Assembly (NCBI GenBank): GCA_944380265.1
Contig: CALWGY010000004.1
Location: forward strand, 1 to 44,768
Origin: an uncultured Clostridia bacterium
GTDB lineage: Bacteria > Bacillota > Clostridia > Christensenellales > UBA1242
Direction: 5' to 3'
Length of the DNA: 44,768 bases
Shown: one piece after another, positions 8,286-16,608 of the stretch
Layout: each line of letters starts with the position of its first letter
Numbering within the stretch: the first letter of the stretch is position 1
Notes under the pieces: model-generated
Told to the model about the DNA's origin: nothing
Database searches by the model: none
What the model saw: the letters and a program-made list of their open reading frames with translations, nothing else
Made by a program: the position numbers and the translations under genes

Positions 8286-9632
8286 ATGAGAAAAAGTAAA
8301 AAAAATAATGGAAACAGAGTGTTTTTTATTGGTGTTGGCGGAATTAGCATGAGTGCTTTGGCAAAACTTACAAAACATGGTGGAAATGTTGTTGCAGGAA
8401 GTGATGCTCAAAACAGCCACATAGTTGAAAGTTTGAAAACACAGTTTAAAGTTTTTGTTGGTCATAACGAGAAAAACATAAAAGCATTTAAACCAAACTT
8501 GGTGGTTTACAGTGGTGCAATAAACACAAACAATGTTGAACTTAAATATGCAATTGAACATAACATTCCAACCATGGAAAGGTCCAAGTTTTTGGGATTT
8601 ATGTGCAAAAATTATAAAAATGTTATTGCAATTTCAGGCACGCATGGAAAAACCACAACAACAGCCATGATAACCGAAATTTTTTTGAAATCAGGACTAA
8701 ACCCAACAGCACACATTGGTGGAGAAGTTAAAAACTTGGATGGCAATTTGGTGCTGGGTGGCACAGATTTTTTTATTACGGAAGCGTGTGAATACAAAAA
8801 AAGTTTTGAGCAAATTTTCAGCACTTTGGGTGTGGTTACAAACATTGAATGCGACCATATGGATTGCTATTTTAACATTGAAGATTTAAAAAATTCGTTT
8901 GCAAAATTTTTAAATCAAGCCAAGTGTTGTTTAGTTAACAATTCTTGTGATGTGATTAGTAACATTAAAACAAAAAAAATTTTCACGTTTGGAAAAAACG
9001 GTAATTTTAGGGCGGAAAATTTAAAAAACAAAAATGGTTGTTACAGTTTTGATTGCTATTTTAATAACGATTATTTAGCAAATTTTAAACTTAATGTTAT
9101 GGGAAAATATAATGTGCAAAATGCATTAATAGCAATTGGTGTGGCAAAAATTTTTGGCATTTCAACAAACGTTATTTATGATGCATTAATTGGATTTAAT
9201 GGTGTTAAAAGGCGAAATGAGAATTTAGGAAAAGTTAATGGAACAGTTGTTTTTGCCGATTATTGCCACCACCCAACAGAAATTGTGGATTCAATTGAAA
9301 ATTTTTCTAAAATTTATAAAAAAATTTTGTGTGTTTTTCAGCCACACACATATTCAAGAACAAAAACTCTTATAAATGATTTTGTTGTGGCGTTTAAAAA
9401 AACTAAAAAACTGATTATTTTTAAAACATATGCTGCACGTGAAGAATATGTTTTAGAAGGAAGCGAAACGGAACTGTTTAAAAGGGTTAAACACAAAAAT
9501 AAGCAACTAATTTTGGATGAAAACAATTTGATTTCGGAAATAAAAAATCAAGCACAAAATTTTGATTGCATATTAATTTTGGGTGCAGGAGATATGTACG
9601 ATATTGCTAAAAGCAATTTAAAATTTGATTAA
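8286..9632 (+). CDS. murC: UDP-N-acetylmuramate--L-alanine ligase
   Basis: A 448-residue cytoplasmic ligase that adds L-Ala to UDP-MurNAc with ATP in peptidoglycan precursor synthesis. The N-terminal UDP-binding motif FIGVGGISMSALA is at 14-26, the P-loop GTHGKTTTT at 118-126, the central-domain ITEACEY and NIECDHMDCY segments follow, and DYCHHPTEI marks the C-terminal domain. Length is normal. The ATG has no Shine-Dalgarno. TATAAT at 8262-8267 would give a leader of about 12 nt, and a second TATAAT at 8277-8282 nearly abuts the start; neither has a good -35. murB is encoded 7 kb away in the same direction. Confidence 0.95.
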   Translation: MRKSKKNNGNRVFFIGVGGISMSALAKLTKHGGNVVAGSDAQNSHIVESLKTQFKVFVGHNEKNIKAFKPNLVVYSGAINTNNVELKYAIEHNIPTMERSKFLGFMCKNYKNVIAISGTHGKTTTTAMITEIFLKSGLNPTAHIGGEVKNLDGNLVLGGTDFFITEACEYKKSFEQIFSTLGVVTNIECDHMDCYFNIEDLKNSFAKFLNQAKCCLVNNSCDVISNIKTKKIFTFGKNGNFRAENLKNKNGCYSFDCYFNNDYLANFKLNVMGKYNVQNALIAIGVAKIFGISTNVIYDALIGFNGVKRRNENLGKVNGTVVFADYCHHPTEIVDSIENFSKIYKKILCVFQPHTYSRTKTLINDFVVAFKKTKKLIIFKTYAAREEYVLEGSETELFKRVKHKNKQLILDENNLISEIKNQAQNFDCILILGAGDMYDIAKSNLKFD

Positions 9633-9683
9633 ATTTTCACTAAATTTATTGGCATTTTATTATTTAAAATTTAAAAATTTATG

Positions 9684-9712
9684 TTGACACAATTAATATT
9701 TATATATATAAT
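9684..9712 (+). promoter_or_regulatory. Consensus SigA promoter of rpmE
   Basis: TTGACA, 17 bp, TATAAT: full consensus, as expected for a ribosomal protein gene. Confidence 0.85.
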
Positions 9713-9745
9713 AGTAGAGCGAATAAATTTAGAGGTAAGAAAGTC

Positions 9746-9952
9746 ATGAAAGAAAACATTCATCCAAATTATCATGAAGTAGAAGTTGTTTGTGCTTGCG
9801 GTGAAAAATTTAAAACTAGATCTACTTACAATGGTAATGTTGTTAAAATTGATATTTGCAGCAAATGCCATCCATATTACACAGGAAAATCAAAAGTAGT
9901 TGACACCGCTGGTAGAGTTGAAAAATTCAAGAAACGTTACAACTTAAACTAA
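9746..9952 (+). CDS. rpmE: 50S ribosomal protein L31, zinc-binding type
   Basis: A 68-residue L31. It has the C+ set of four cysteines (C16 and C18 in VCACG, C37 and C40 in CSKC), which binds zinc, so this is the form that also serves as a zinc store. [11 protein letters not shown] at the N-terminus and the [10 protein letters not shown] tail are typical. AGAGGTAAG precedes the ATG. The rpmE-prmC-prfA order is common in Firmicutes. A terminator hairpin follows 17 nt after the stop. Confidence 0.95.
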   Translation: MKENIHPNYHEVEVVCACGEKFKTRSTYNGNVVKIDICSKCHPYYTGKSKVVDTAGRVEKFKKRYNLN

Positions 9953-9969
9953 TTTGTAAGGAGAAAAAG

Positions 9970-9994
9970 TATAGGCACTTTGCCTATATTTTTT
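9970..9994 (+). terminator. Terminator between rpmE and prmC
   Basis: TATAGGCA-CTT-TGCCTATA is followed by six T that end only 8 bp before the prmC ATG. An unused TAAGGAG lies just upstream of the hairpin at about 9956-9962. Confidence 0.75.
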
Positions 9995-10002
9995 ATGCTT
10001 AA

Positions 10003-10827
10003 ATGGAATTAAAAACAGTAAAAAAACAATTTAATGAAATTCTAAAAAATAGTGGTGTTTGTGATGCGGAAAACAATGTTAACAAAATTTTAATGCATGT
10101 TTTAAACATTAACAAAGCAACATTGTTAATAACAAATTATATTAGTTCTAAAAATTTTAAAAAAGCAAAAAAACTTGTGTTAAAGCGAGCAAAGCATTTT
10201 CCGCTTCAATATTTGTTAAAACAGGTTCAGTTTTGTGGTAACACAATTTTTGTGAACAAAAATGTGTTAATTCCCAGAAACGAAACCGAGCAACTTTGCG
10301 AAATGGTTTTTAAAACCGCAGAAAACAAAACAGTGCTAGATTTGTGCTGTGGCAGTGGTTGTTTGGGGCTTGGAATAAAACGAAATGCAAATGCAGATGT
10401 AACACTTAGTGATGTTTCAAACAAAGCACTTAGGGTTGCAAAAAAGAACGCCAAACTTAATGGTTTGGAAGTTAAATTTGTTAAAAGCAATTTGTTTGAA
10501 AACATTTCAGGGAAGTTTGACATTATTGTTTCAAACCCACCATACATTAAAACTGATGACTTAAAAAATTTGCAAGTTGAGGTTGGTTTTGAGCCAGTGC
10601 TTGCACTTGATGGGCATGATGATGGTTTGTTTTTTTACAAAAAAATTATTGATGAAGCACAAAAGTTTTTGAATGATTTTGGTGAAATTTACTTTGAAAT
10701 TGGTTTGGGACAAGACAAAACAATTACAAAACTATTGTCAAAACATTTTGACTGTATTAAAATAATTAAAGATTATTACAACAAAAATAGATTTATTTAT
10801 GCAAAATTAAAGGAAAAGGTATGTTAG
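10003..10827 (+). CDS. prmC: Release factor glutamine methyltransferase
   Basis: A 274-residue SAM-dependent enzyme that methylates the Gln of the GGQ motif in release factors; the adjacent prfA encodes one of its substrates. HFPLQYLL (65-72) and [10 protein letters not shown] (89-98) are the usual segments between the helical N-domain and the Rossmann fold. [13 protein letters not shown] (111-123) binds SAM, and SNPPYI (177-182) is the catalytic NPPY. The start is odd: no Shine-Dalgarno lies within 30 nt and the T-run of the rpmE terminator ends 8 bp before it. It overlaps prfA by 7 bp, so the two are probably translated together. Confidence 0.93.
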   Translation: MELKTVKKQFNEILKNSGVCDAENNVNKILMHVLNINKATLLITNYISSKNFKKAKKLVLKRAKHFPLQYLLKQVQFCGNTIFVNKNVLIPRNETEQLCEMVFKTAENKTVLDLCCGSGCLGLGIKRNANADVTLSDVSNKALRVAKKNAKLNGLEVKFVKSNLFENISGKFDIIVSNPPYIKTDDLKNLQVEVGFEPVLALDGHDDGLFFYKKIIDEAQKFLNDFGEIYFEIGLGQDKTITKLLSKHFDCIKIIKDYYNKNRFIYAKLKEKVC

Positions 10828-11891
10828 ATAAATTAAGGGCTTACAAAGTTAGATATGATGAACTACAAAAAGAAATTGTTAAACCAGAAGTTATTTCTGA
10901 CAACAAAAAATATAAAAAGTTAAGCCAAGAATATACGCAAATAACTCCAATTGTGGAACTATATGAAGATTACAGTAAAACCATTAACGACATTAAGCTT
11001 GCAGAAGAACTTGTTAAATCTGAAACTGATGCCGAAATGGTTAAGCTTTTGCATGAAGAAATTTATGAAAACAAAGATAAACTTGAAAAATTAACAGAAC
11101 AAGCAAAAATTTTGTTGTTGCCTGTTGATGAAAATGATGATAAAAACGTTATTATGGAAATTAGAGCAGGCGCTGGCGGAGAAGAAGCAAGTTTGTTTGG
11201 CATGGTGCTTTTTAGAATGTACACTCGTTATGCCGAACGTAATCGTTGGCGTGTGGAAGTTATTGACTTAAACGAAACTGAACTTGGTGGAATTAAGGAA
11301 GTAAGTTTTTTAATTAAAGGAAATGGCGCATACAAAAAGTTAAAATTTGAAAGCGGCGTTCATCGTGTTCAACGTGTTCCAGAAACAGAAAGTCAGGGCA
11401 GAATTCACACATCAACAGCCACAGTTGCAGTGCTTCCAGAACAAGAAGATGTTGACATTGAAATTGATGAAAAAGATTTGAAAATTGACACATACCGCAG
11501 TTCTGGCGCTGGCGGACAACATGTTAACAAAACAGAAAGTGCAATAAGAATTACGCACTTGCCAACAGGAATTGTTGTTTCTTGCCAAGATGAAAGAAGC
11601 CAAATTAAAAATAAAGACCGTGCAATGAGCATTTTAAAAAGCAAGTTATATGATTTTTATAGAACACAAGCAGATGAAGAATATGCACAAAACAGGCGCA
11701 CTCAGGTTGGCACGGGCGACAGAAGCGAACGCATTAGAACATATAACTATCCACAAGGAAGGCTTACTGACCACAGAATTAACTACACCGTTTACAACCT
11801 AGATGCATTTTTAGACGGTGACATTGAAGATTTAATTGATAATTTAATTTTGGCAGATCAAAAAGCAAAATTAGAGCAATCAAACATTTAA
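10821..11891 (+). CDS. prfA: Peptide chain release factor 1
   Basis: A 356-residue RF1, which reads UAA and UAG and triggers peptide release. The GGQ motif is at 231-233 in [15 protein letters not shown], and the codon-recognition tripeptide is PET at 187-189 in the RF1-specific [13 protein letters not shown] context. Length is standard. AAAGGAAAAGGT precedes the ATG, which lies inside the end of prmC. A terminator follows. Confidence 0.97.
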   Translation: MLDKLRAYKVRYDELQKEIVKPEVISDNKKYKKLSQEYTQITPIVELYEDYSKTINDIKLAEELVKSETDAEMVKLLHEEIYENKDKLEKLTEQAKILLLPVDENDDKNVIMEIRAGAGGEEASLFGMVLFRMYTRYAERNRWRVEVIDLNETELGGIKEVSFLIKGNGAYKKLKFESGVHRVQRVPETESQGRIHTSTATVAVLPEQEDVDIEIDEKDLKIDTYRSSGAGGQHVNKTESAIRITHLPTGIVVSCQDERSQIKNKDRAMSILKSKLYDFYRTQADEEYAQNRRTQVGTGDRSERIRTYNYPQGRLTDHRINYTVYNLDAFLDGDIEDLIDNLILADQKAKLEQSNI

Positions 11892-11897
11892 AAAAAC

Positions 11898-11938
11898 CAC
11901 CACAACAGTTAACTAAAATTTTGTTGTGGTTTTTTTTG
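11898..11938 (+). terminator. Terminator of the rpmE-prmC-prfA unit
   Basis: CCACAACA pairs with TGTTGTGG across a 14-base loop and is followed by nine T. Confidence 0.85.
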
Positions 11939-11990
11939 TTTTAAACTAAAAAACAATTGTGAGTGAGTTACTTATTTTAAGCCCATAAAC

Positions 11991-12019
11991 TTGCAAAAAC
12001 AAAATAATTAATATAAAAT
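11991..12019 (+). promoter_or_regulatory. SigA-type promoter of the SpoU-type methyltransferase and trpS
   Basis: TTGCAA, 17 bp, TAAAAT. The start site would be near 12026, leaving a leader of about 12 nt with a weak AGG. Confidence 0.6.
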
Positions 12020-12037
12020 TAAAACTAGGTAAACAAA

Positions 12038-12883
12038 ATGGAAATTAAGGAACAGTTAACAAATTTAATTGAAAAAAATAAGGCAAAAATTAAGTTTGCT
12101 TCTTTTTCCGATGAAACAATTGTGCTTGCTCACAATTTGCTTAATGATAAGTGTTCAAACCCAGAACTTTTCATAACCGAAGGCATGTGGGCAATTCCAA
12201 AAATAATATTTAACAAATGTGAAGTTGTTGCTTTCATTTTTAATCCAAATTGCATTAAAAGCGAAAGCGGACTGAATGCAGTTAAGCATTTTGTTGGAAA
12301 AACCAATGTTTTTGTGATTTCGGACAAAGTTTTAAACAGATTAACAAAACGCAACGATGATAATGGCATTTATTGCATTGTTAAATTACCAACTTACAAC
12401 TACAAAAAAATTTTAAGCAAAACAAACAGCATTGTTTGTGTTTTAGATGGCATTGAAAAACCAGGAAACATTGGAACAATTTTGCGAACTTGCGATGCCA
12501 CACAAATAGACATGGTTATGATTGTTAACAAAAGGGCAAAAGTAACAAACACACTTTGTGTTAAGGGCAGTATGGGCGGAATTTTTAATGTTCCAATTAA
12601 GCAATATGCCAGTGTTAAGGATTGTTGGCGAGAGTTAAACAATTTTGGTTACACCATTTATCTTGCTGATACTCGTGCCGAAACAGATTATTTTAAGTTT
12701 AACTACGCACAAAAAACTGCACTTGTTATGGGCAGTGAACGATATGGTATTAGTAAGGATTGGTATGAAACCCCTCACACTCTTTTAAAACTTAAAATGC
12801 TTGGTCAATGCGACAGTTTAAATGTGGGTGTTGCAACCAGCGTATTACTTTATGACATTAAAATGAAACAATTAGGAGAATAA
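12038..12883 (+). CDS. TrmH/SpoU-family RNA 2'-O-methyltransferase
   Basis: A 281-residue SPOUT enzyme. An N-terminal substrate-binding region (about 10-118) precedes the knot domain. The three SpoU motifs are clear: DGIEKPGNIGTILRT (137-151), VMGSERYGIS (about 229-238) and CDSLNVGVATSVLLYD (near 260-275). It should methylate a ribose 2'-OH on rRNA or tRNA using SAM; the exact site cannot be told from sequence. It shares a promoter with trpS one base downstream, so both belong to translation upkeep. Confidence 0.9.
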   Translation: MEIKEQLTNLIEKNKAKIKFASFSDETIVLAHNLLNDKCSNPELFITEGMWAIPKIIFNKCEVVAFIFNPNCIKSESGLNAVKHFVGKTNVFVISDKVLNRLTKRNDDNGIYCIVKLPTYNYKKILSKTNSIVCVLDGIEKPGNIGTILRTCDATQIDMVMIVNKRAKVTNTLCVKGSMGGIFNVPIKQYASVKDCWRELNNFGYTIYLADTRAETDYFKFNYAQKTALVMGSERYGISKDWYETPHTLLKLKMLGQCDSLNVGVATSVLLYDIKMKQLGE

Positions 12884-12884
12884 T

Positions 12885-13943
12885 ATGAAAAACATAATTT
12901 TAACAGGTGACCGCCCAACAGGAAGGTTGCACATTGGGCATTATGTTGGCAGTTTAAAAAACAGAGTTAAAATGCAAAATGAAGGAAATTTTGACACAAT
13001 GTATGTTATGATTGCCGATGCTCAGGCTTTGGGCGATAACCACGATAACATTCAAAAAATTAGAGATAACATAATTGAAGTTGCAATTGATTATTTATCT
13101 TGTGGGCTAGACCCAAACAAAGTAACATTGTTTATTCAAAGTGAAGTTTCGGAACTTACTGAACTAACATTTTATTACATGAATTTGGTAACTTTAAGCC
13201 GACTTACCCGAAACCCAACTGTTAAGGAAGAAATTAAACTTAGAAATTTTGAAAAAAGTTTGCCAGTTGGCTTTGTAACATATCCAATTAGCCAGGCAGC
13301 AGACATAACTGCGTTTGGTGCAAATTTGGTGCCAGTTGGAGAAGACCAACTTCCAATGATTGAACAAACCAGAGAAATTGTTAGAGCATTTAATTCGCTT
13401 TATGGCGAAACTTTGGTTGAACCAAAAGCAGTGCTTCCAGAAAACGAAATTTGCAAACGCTTGCCAGGAACAGATGGAAACGCAAAAATGGGAAAAAGTT
13501 TGGGTAACTGCATATATCTTGCTGATGATGAAAAAACAGTTAACACCAAAGTTATGGGAATGTACACCGACCCAAATCACATAAAAGTTTCTGACCCAGG
13601 ACGAGTTGAAGGAAACGTTGTGTTTACTTATTTAGATGCGTTTTCAACACCAGAACAAATTAAAAAATATGCGCCAGAATATAATAGTTTAGAAGAAATT
13701 AAACAGCACTACAAACGCGGTGGACTTGGCGATGTTAAGGTTAAAAAATTGCTTATGAACATTTTAAACGAAATTTTGGCGCCAATCAGAGAAAAACGAC
13801 ACTACTACGAAAACCATAAAGATGAAGTGTATAACATTTTGTTTGCAGGAAGCGACAAAGCCAGAGTTAAAGCGCAAGAAACTTTGCAAAAAGTTAAAAA
13901 AGCAATGGGCATTAATTATAGAGATATTTTAGTGAAAAAATAA
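12885..13943 (+). CDS. trpS: Tryptophan--tRNA ligase
   Basis: A 352-residue class I synthetase charging tRNA-Trp. The HIGH signature is intact in GRLHIGHYVGSL (13-24). The second signature reads KMGKS (201-205) inside GNAKMGKSLGN, a Ser-to-Gly change from canonical KMSKS. GDRPTG at 8-13 is the usual N-terminal ATP-binding strand. GGAG lies just before the ATG, overlapping the end of the upstream gene. No T-box or Trp leader is seen, so it looks constitutive. Confidence 0.95.
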   Translation: MKNIILTGDRPTGRLHIGHYVGSLKNRVKMQNEGNFDTMYVMIADAQALGDNHDNIQKIRDNIIEVAIDYLSCGLDPNKVTLFIQSEVSELTELTFYYMNLVTLSRLTRNPTVKEEIKLRNFEKSLPVGFVTYPISQAADITAFGANLVPVGEDQLPMIEQTREIVRAFNSLYGETLVEPKAVLPENEICKRLPGTDGNAKMGKSLGNCIYLADDEKTVNTKVMGMYTDPNHIKVSDPGRVEGNVVFTYLDAFSTPEQIKKYAPEYNSLEEIKQHYKRGGLGDVKVKKLLMNILNEILAPIREKRHYYENHKDEVYNILFAGSDKARVKAQETLQKVKKAMGINYRDILVKK

Positions 13944-13969
13944 AATTAAAAATTAAAAATAAAAAAACA

Positions 13970-14007
13970 AAAAAGCACCACAACAAAATTTGTGCGTGCT
14001 TTTTTTG
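13970..14007. terminator. Terminator shared by trpS and the small Cys-rich gene
   Basis: AAAGCACCACAA pairs with TTGTGCGTGCTTT with one bulged C, flanked by A-run and T-run. It can act on both strands between the converging genes. Confidence 0.75.
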
Positions 14008-14009
14008 TT

Positions 14010-14207
14010 TTAGTTAAAACTGCCACAGCGGGAACAGCCACATCTTGAACTGCCGCAACCGCATGATGAGCAACTTGAATTGTTTCCATTAGACAAAGTT
14101 AAAAGCAGTAACAACAAAAAGTTTGTGTTATTGTTTAAGTCGGTGTTGGTGGCAGAAGCAAAAATTGAAAGCAACAAAACAAGTAACACATTATTTGAAA
14201 AATTCAT
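14010..14207 (-). CDS. Small hydrophobic protein with Cys/Gly/Ser-rich tail
   Basis: A 65-residue protein. Two hydrophobic stretches (about 7-20 and 29-38) are followed by a tail from residue ~44 with six Cys in SSCSSCGCG and RCGCSRCG. A strong GGAGGG lies 5 nt before the ATG, which argues that this is a real gene despite its size. No family is recognised. The CxC/CxxC spacing could bind a soft metal or form disulfides; a spore-coat or peptide role is also possible. It diverges from an ArsR-type regulator across 126 bp that holds a palindrome, so control by that regulator, perhaps in response to metal, is a reasonable guess only. Confidence 0.7.
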   Translation of the reverse strand: MNFSNNVLLVLLLSIFASATNTDLNNNTNFLLLLLLTLSNGNNSSCSSCGCGSSRCGCSRCGSFN

Positions 14208-14233
14208 TATTTCCCTCCATTTTACAAAATTTG

Positions 14234-14250
14234 ATATTATTAACTAATAT
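14234..14250. promoter_or_regulatory. Possible ArsR-type operator
   Basis: ATATTA-N5-TAATAT, a perfect 6-5-6 inverted repeat in the divergent spacer. Size and AT-rich symmetry resemble ArsR/SmtB sites, but such repeats also arise by chance in AT-rich DNA. Confidence 0.35.
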
Positions 14251-14275
14251 GTTGCAAGCATTTTTTTTGTTAAAC

Positions 14276-14304
14276 TTGGCAAATTTATTATAAAATTTTA
14301 TTGT
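14276..14304 (+). promoter_or_regulatory. Candidate promoter of the arsR-type gene
   Basis: TTGGCA, 17 bp, TATTGT. The -10 is imperfect. TTAGGAG follows before the ATG at 14334. Confidence 0.45.
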
Positions 14305-14333
14305 TCAAAATTTTTTGTTAGGAGAAAACTAAA

Positions 14334-14675
14334 ATGAAAAACTTAATTGTGCTTGAAAACAAACAAAAAGATGTTTTAAGTGAATATATGCCCAACGATG
14401 CAACTTTAAAAAAACTTGCCGATTTTTTTAGCATGTTTTCCGATTCAACAAGGGTTAAAATTATAACTGCTTTGTGCTTGGGCAAAATGTGTGTTAACGA
14501 TTTGTCGGTTACATTAAACATTAATCAAACAACGGTTAGCCATCAATTAAAGTTTTTAAAAACATATGGCGCAGTTTCCAGTGAACGTGATGGAAAAATT
14601 ATTTACTACTCAATTAAAAACGACACCATAAACGATGTTATGCTAAATGGGGTTAATTATTTGCTACAAGCGTAA
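14334..14675 (+). CDS. ArsR/SmtB-family transcriptional regulator
   Basis: A 113-residue winged-helix protein. LADFFSMFSDSTRVKIITAL is the helix before the HTH; VNDLSVTLNINQTTVSHQLKFLK is the helix-turn-helix with recognition helix TTVSHQLKFL; KIIYYSI is the wing. Where arsenic/cadmium sensors have ELCVCD, this has GKMCVND, keeping one Cys (another Cys lies four residues earlier), and it lacks the His/Asp set of SmtB-type alpha-5 zinc sensors. The ligand is therefore uncertain. ArsR proteins usually repress their own operon and release DNA on ligand binding. The divergent Cys-rich gene is the obvious candidate target; uvrC follows with its own promoter. Confidence 0.88.
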   Translation: MKNLIVLENKQKDVLSEYMPNDATLKKLADFFSMFSDSTRVKIITALCLGKMCVNDLSVTLNINQTTVSHQLKFLKTYGAVSSERDGKIIYYSIKNDTINDVMLNGVNYLLQA

Positions 14676-14682
14676 AGAAAAA

Positions 14683-14710
14683 TTGAAATTAACAAATTTT
14701 GTGCTATAAT
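14683..14710 (+). promoter_or_regulatory. Promoter of uvrC
   Basis: TTGAAA, 16 bp, TATAAT, with an extended -10 (TGC before TATAAT). The -10 ends 6 bp before the ATG at 14717, so transcription probably begins at the start codon. Confidence 0.75.
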
Positions 14711-14716
14711 TATTTT

Positions 14717-16549
14717 ATGAACAAATATATTGAAAGCATAAAACAACGTGTTAAAAATTTGCCAATGTCACCTGGCGTTTACATTATGCGTGATGAAAAT
14801 GGCACAATAATTTACATTGGAAAGGCTAAACATTTAAAAAACAGAGTTAGCCAATATTTTTTGAACACTGTTAAGCAACAAAAAGTTCAACTTATGGCCG
14901 ACAGTGTTAAAACTTTTGACTACATAATTTGCAATTCCGAACTTGAAGCATTAAATTTGGAAGCAAACTTAATTAAAAAACATCAGCCATTTTACAACAT
15001 CTTGTTAAAAGACGGAAAGGCAAATCCATTTTTTAGAATTGATTTAAAGCAAGATTTTCCAACTGTTGAAATAACCAGAAAGTTAAAAAATGATGGAGCA
15101 AAATATTTTGGCCCATATTTTGGAAGTGTTAATGCAAGGGAACTAATGCAACTTATTAACACAACTTTTTCACTTAGAACTTGTCATCTTAATTTAAACA
15201 ACGGAAAACAAGCAAAACGCGAATGCTTAAATTATCATTTGGGCTTGTGTTATGCTCCGTGCGTTGGAAAAATTAGCAAGGAAGATTACCGCAAGGAAAT
15301 TGATAAGGTTATTGCATTTTTAAAAGGCGATGTTAGTTACGCAAAAAAGATATTGCAGCAAAAAATGGAAAGTTGTGCCGAAACGCAAAATTTTGAAAAA
15401 GCCATTGTTTACAGAAACAACTTAAAAACCATTGATGCACTAAATGCAAAATTAATAACCGAACTTAATCACTTTAACGATATTGATGTGTTTGGATTTT
15501 TCACAAATGGTGTGGCAAGTGTTATTTCTGTTTTGGTAGTTAGGGCAGGCAAAATTATGGGGCTTAACAACTTTTATGTGGTGGACCTAAGCAATGCAAA
15601 AGAAGAAGTGCTTGCAAACTTTGTTTCGCAGTACTATCCAAATTCTTCCACAGTGCCACAAGAAGTTGTGTTTCCGTGTGAACTTGGCGAAGTTGTTGAA
15701 AATTACTTAAATCAATTTTCAAAAACAAAAGTTAAGGTTGTGGTTCCTAAAATTGGAATTAGGAAAAAGTTGTTAACCATGGCGGAAGTTAATGCACAAG
15801 ACTATTTGGAAAAGAACATTGAAAAAGAAAAATTAAACGAACTAAAAACCATTGGTGCTTGCAAACTTTTGCAACAAAGATTAAATTTGCCAGAACTGCC
15901 AGTTAGAATTGAAGGTTATGATATTTCAAACATAAGCGGAACAAACATGGTGGCAAGCATGGTGGTGTTTACTAACGGAAACCCAAACTATGCTCATTAC
16001 AGAAAGTTTAAAATTAAAACTGTGGTTGGTAAAAACAACGACTTTGAAAGCATGAAGGAAGTTTTAACCAGAAGAATTAACGAACTTAAAGGCGACGATG
16101 TTAGTTTTAGTGTTAAACCAAACTTAATTTTAATTGATGGCGGAAAAGGTCAACTTAGTTTTGCATATTCTGTGTTAACGGAAAGCAATGTTAACATTCC
16201 AATGGTGTCGCTTGCAAAAAAAGAAGAAGAAATTTTTGTTCCACACAAAAGCGAACCAATTTTGCTTAGTAAAGATGACTATGCCTTAAAACTTTTGCAA
16301 CGTGTTAGAGATGAAAGCCACCGATATGCCATAACTTTCCACAGAAATTTGCGTAATAAAAATGCGTTAGTAAGCGAACTAAGCAAAATAAAACTTATTG
16401 GCAAAAACAAGGAAATGGCACTTCTTAACCATTTTAGAGATATTAACAAAATTAAAAATGCAAGCGTGGAAGAACTTATGGAAGTAAATGGCATAAGCCA
16501 AAAACTTGCAACAAACATTTATGAATATTTTCATAAACCTGAAAGTTAA
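14717..16549 (+). CDS. uvrC: UvrABC system protein C
   Basis: A 610-residue excision nuclease subunit that makes both cuts around DNA lesions bound by UvrB. The GIY-YIG nuclease is at about 18-95 (PGVYIM, YIGKAK), the UvrB-contact UVR segment with FEKAIVYRNNL near 215-235, the RNase H-like C-terminal nuclease in the region EGYDISNISG to LILIDGGKGQL, and helix-hairpin-helix repeats at the end (LSKIKLIGKNKEMALL, VNGISQKLA). A TTG 18 bp upstream is in frame but would place the start within the promoter. The ATG at 14717 fits the family N-terminus, though it has no Shine-Dalgarno and is likely leaderless. Confidence 0.95.
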   Translation: MNKYIESIKQRVKNLPMSPGVYIMRDENGTIIYIGKAKHLKNRVSQYFLNTVKQQKVQLMADSVKTFDYIICNSELEALNLEANLIKKHQPFYNILLKDGKANPFFRIDLKQDFPTVEITRKLKNDGAKYFGPYFGSVNARELMQLINTTFSLRTCHLNLNNGKQAKRECLNYHLGLCYAPCVGKISKEDYRKEIDKVIAFLKGDVSYAKKILQQKMESCAETQNFEKAIVYRNNLKTIDALNAKLITELNHFNDIDVFGFFTNGVASVISVLVVRAGKIMGLNNFYVVDLSNAKEEVLANFVSQYYPNSSTVPQEVVFPCELGEVVENYLNQFSKTKVKVVVPKIGIRKKLLTMAEVNAQDYLEKNIEKEKLNELKTIGACKLLQQRLNLPELPVRIEGYDISNISGTNMVASMVVFTNGNPNYAHYRKFKIKTVVGKNNDFESMKEVLTRRINELKGDDVSFSVKPNLILIDGGKGQLSFAYSVLTESNVNIPMVSLAKKEEEIFVPHKSEPILLSKDDYALKLLQRVRDESHRYAITFHRNLRNKNALVSELSKIKLIGKNKEMALLNHFRDINKIKNASVEELMEVNGISQKLATNIYEYFHKPES

Positions 16550-16572
16550 ATTTTAAATTATTAACAAAAATA

Positions 16573-16608
16573 AAATCCTTTGAATAATTAAATTTAGAGG
16601 ATTTTTTT
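16573..16608 (+). terminator. Terminator-like hairpin containing the murB ribosome binding site
   Basis: AAATCCT (16573-16579) pairs with AGGATTT (16598-16604), followed by T up to the murB ATG. The right arm includes AGAGGA, the only Shine-Dalgarno for murB, so the same hairpin could end uvrC transcripts and hide the murB start. Confidence 0.5.

Noticed and set aside
14699..14716. TTG start adding six residues to uvrC
   Set aside because: It lies within the promoter, and the added residues do not fit the family N-terminus.
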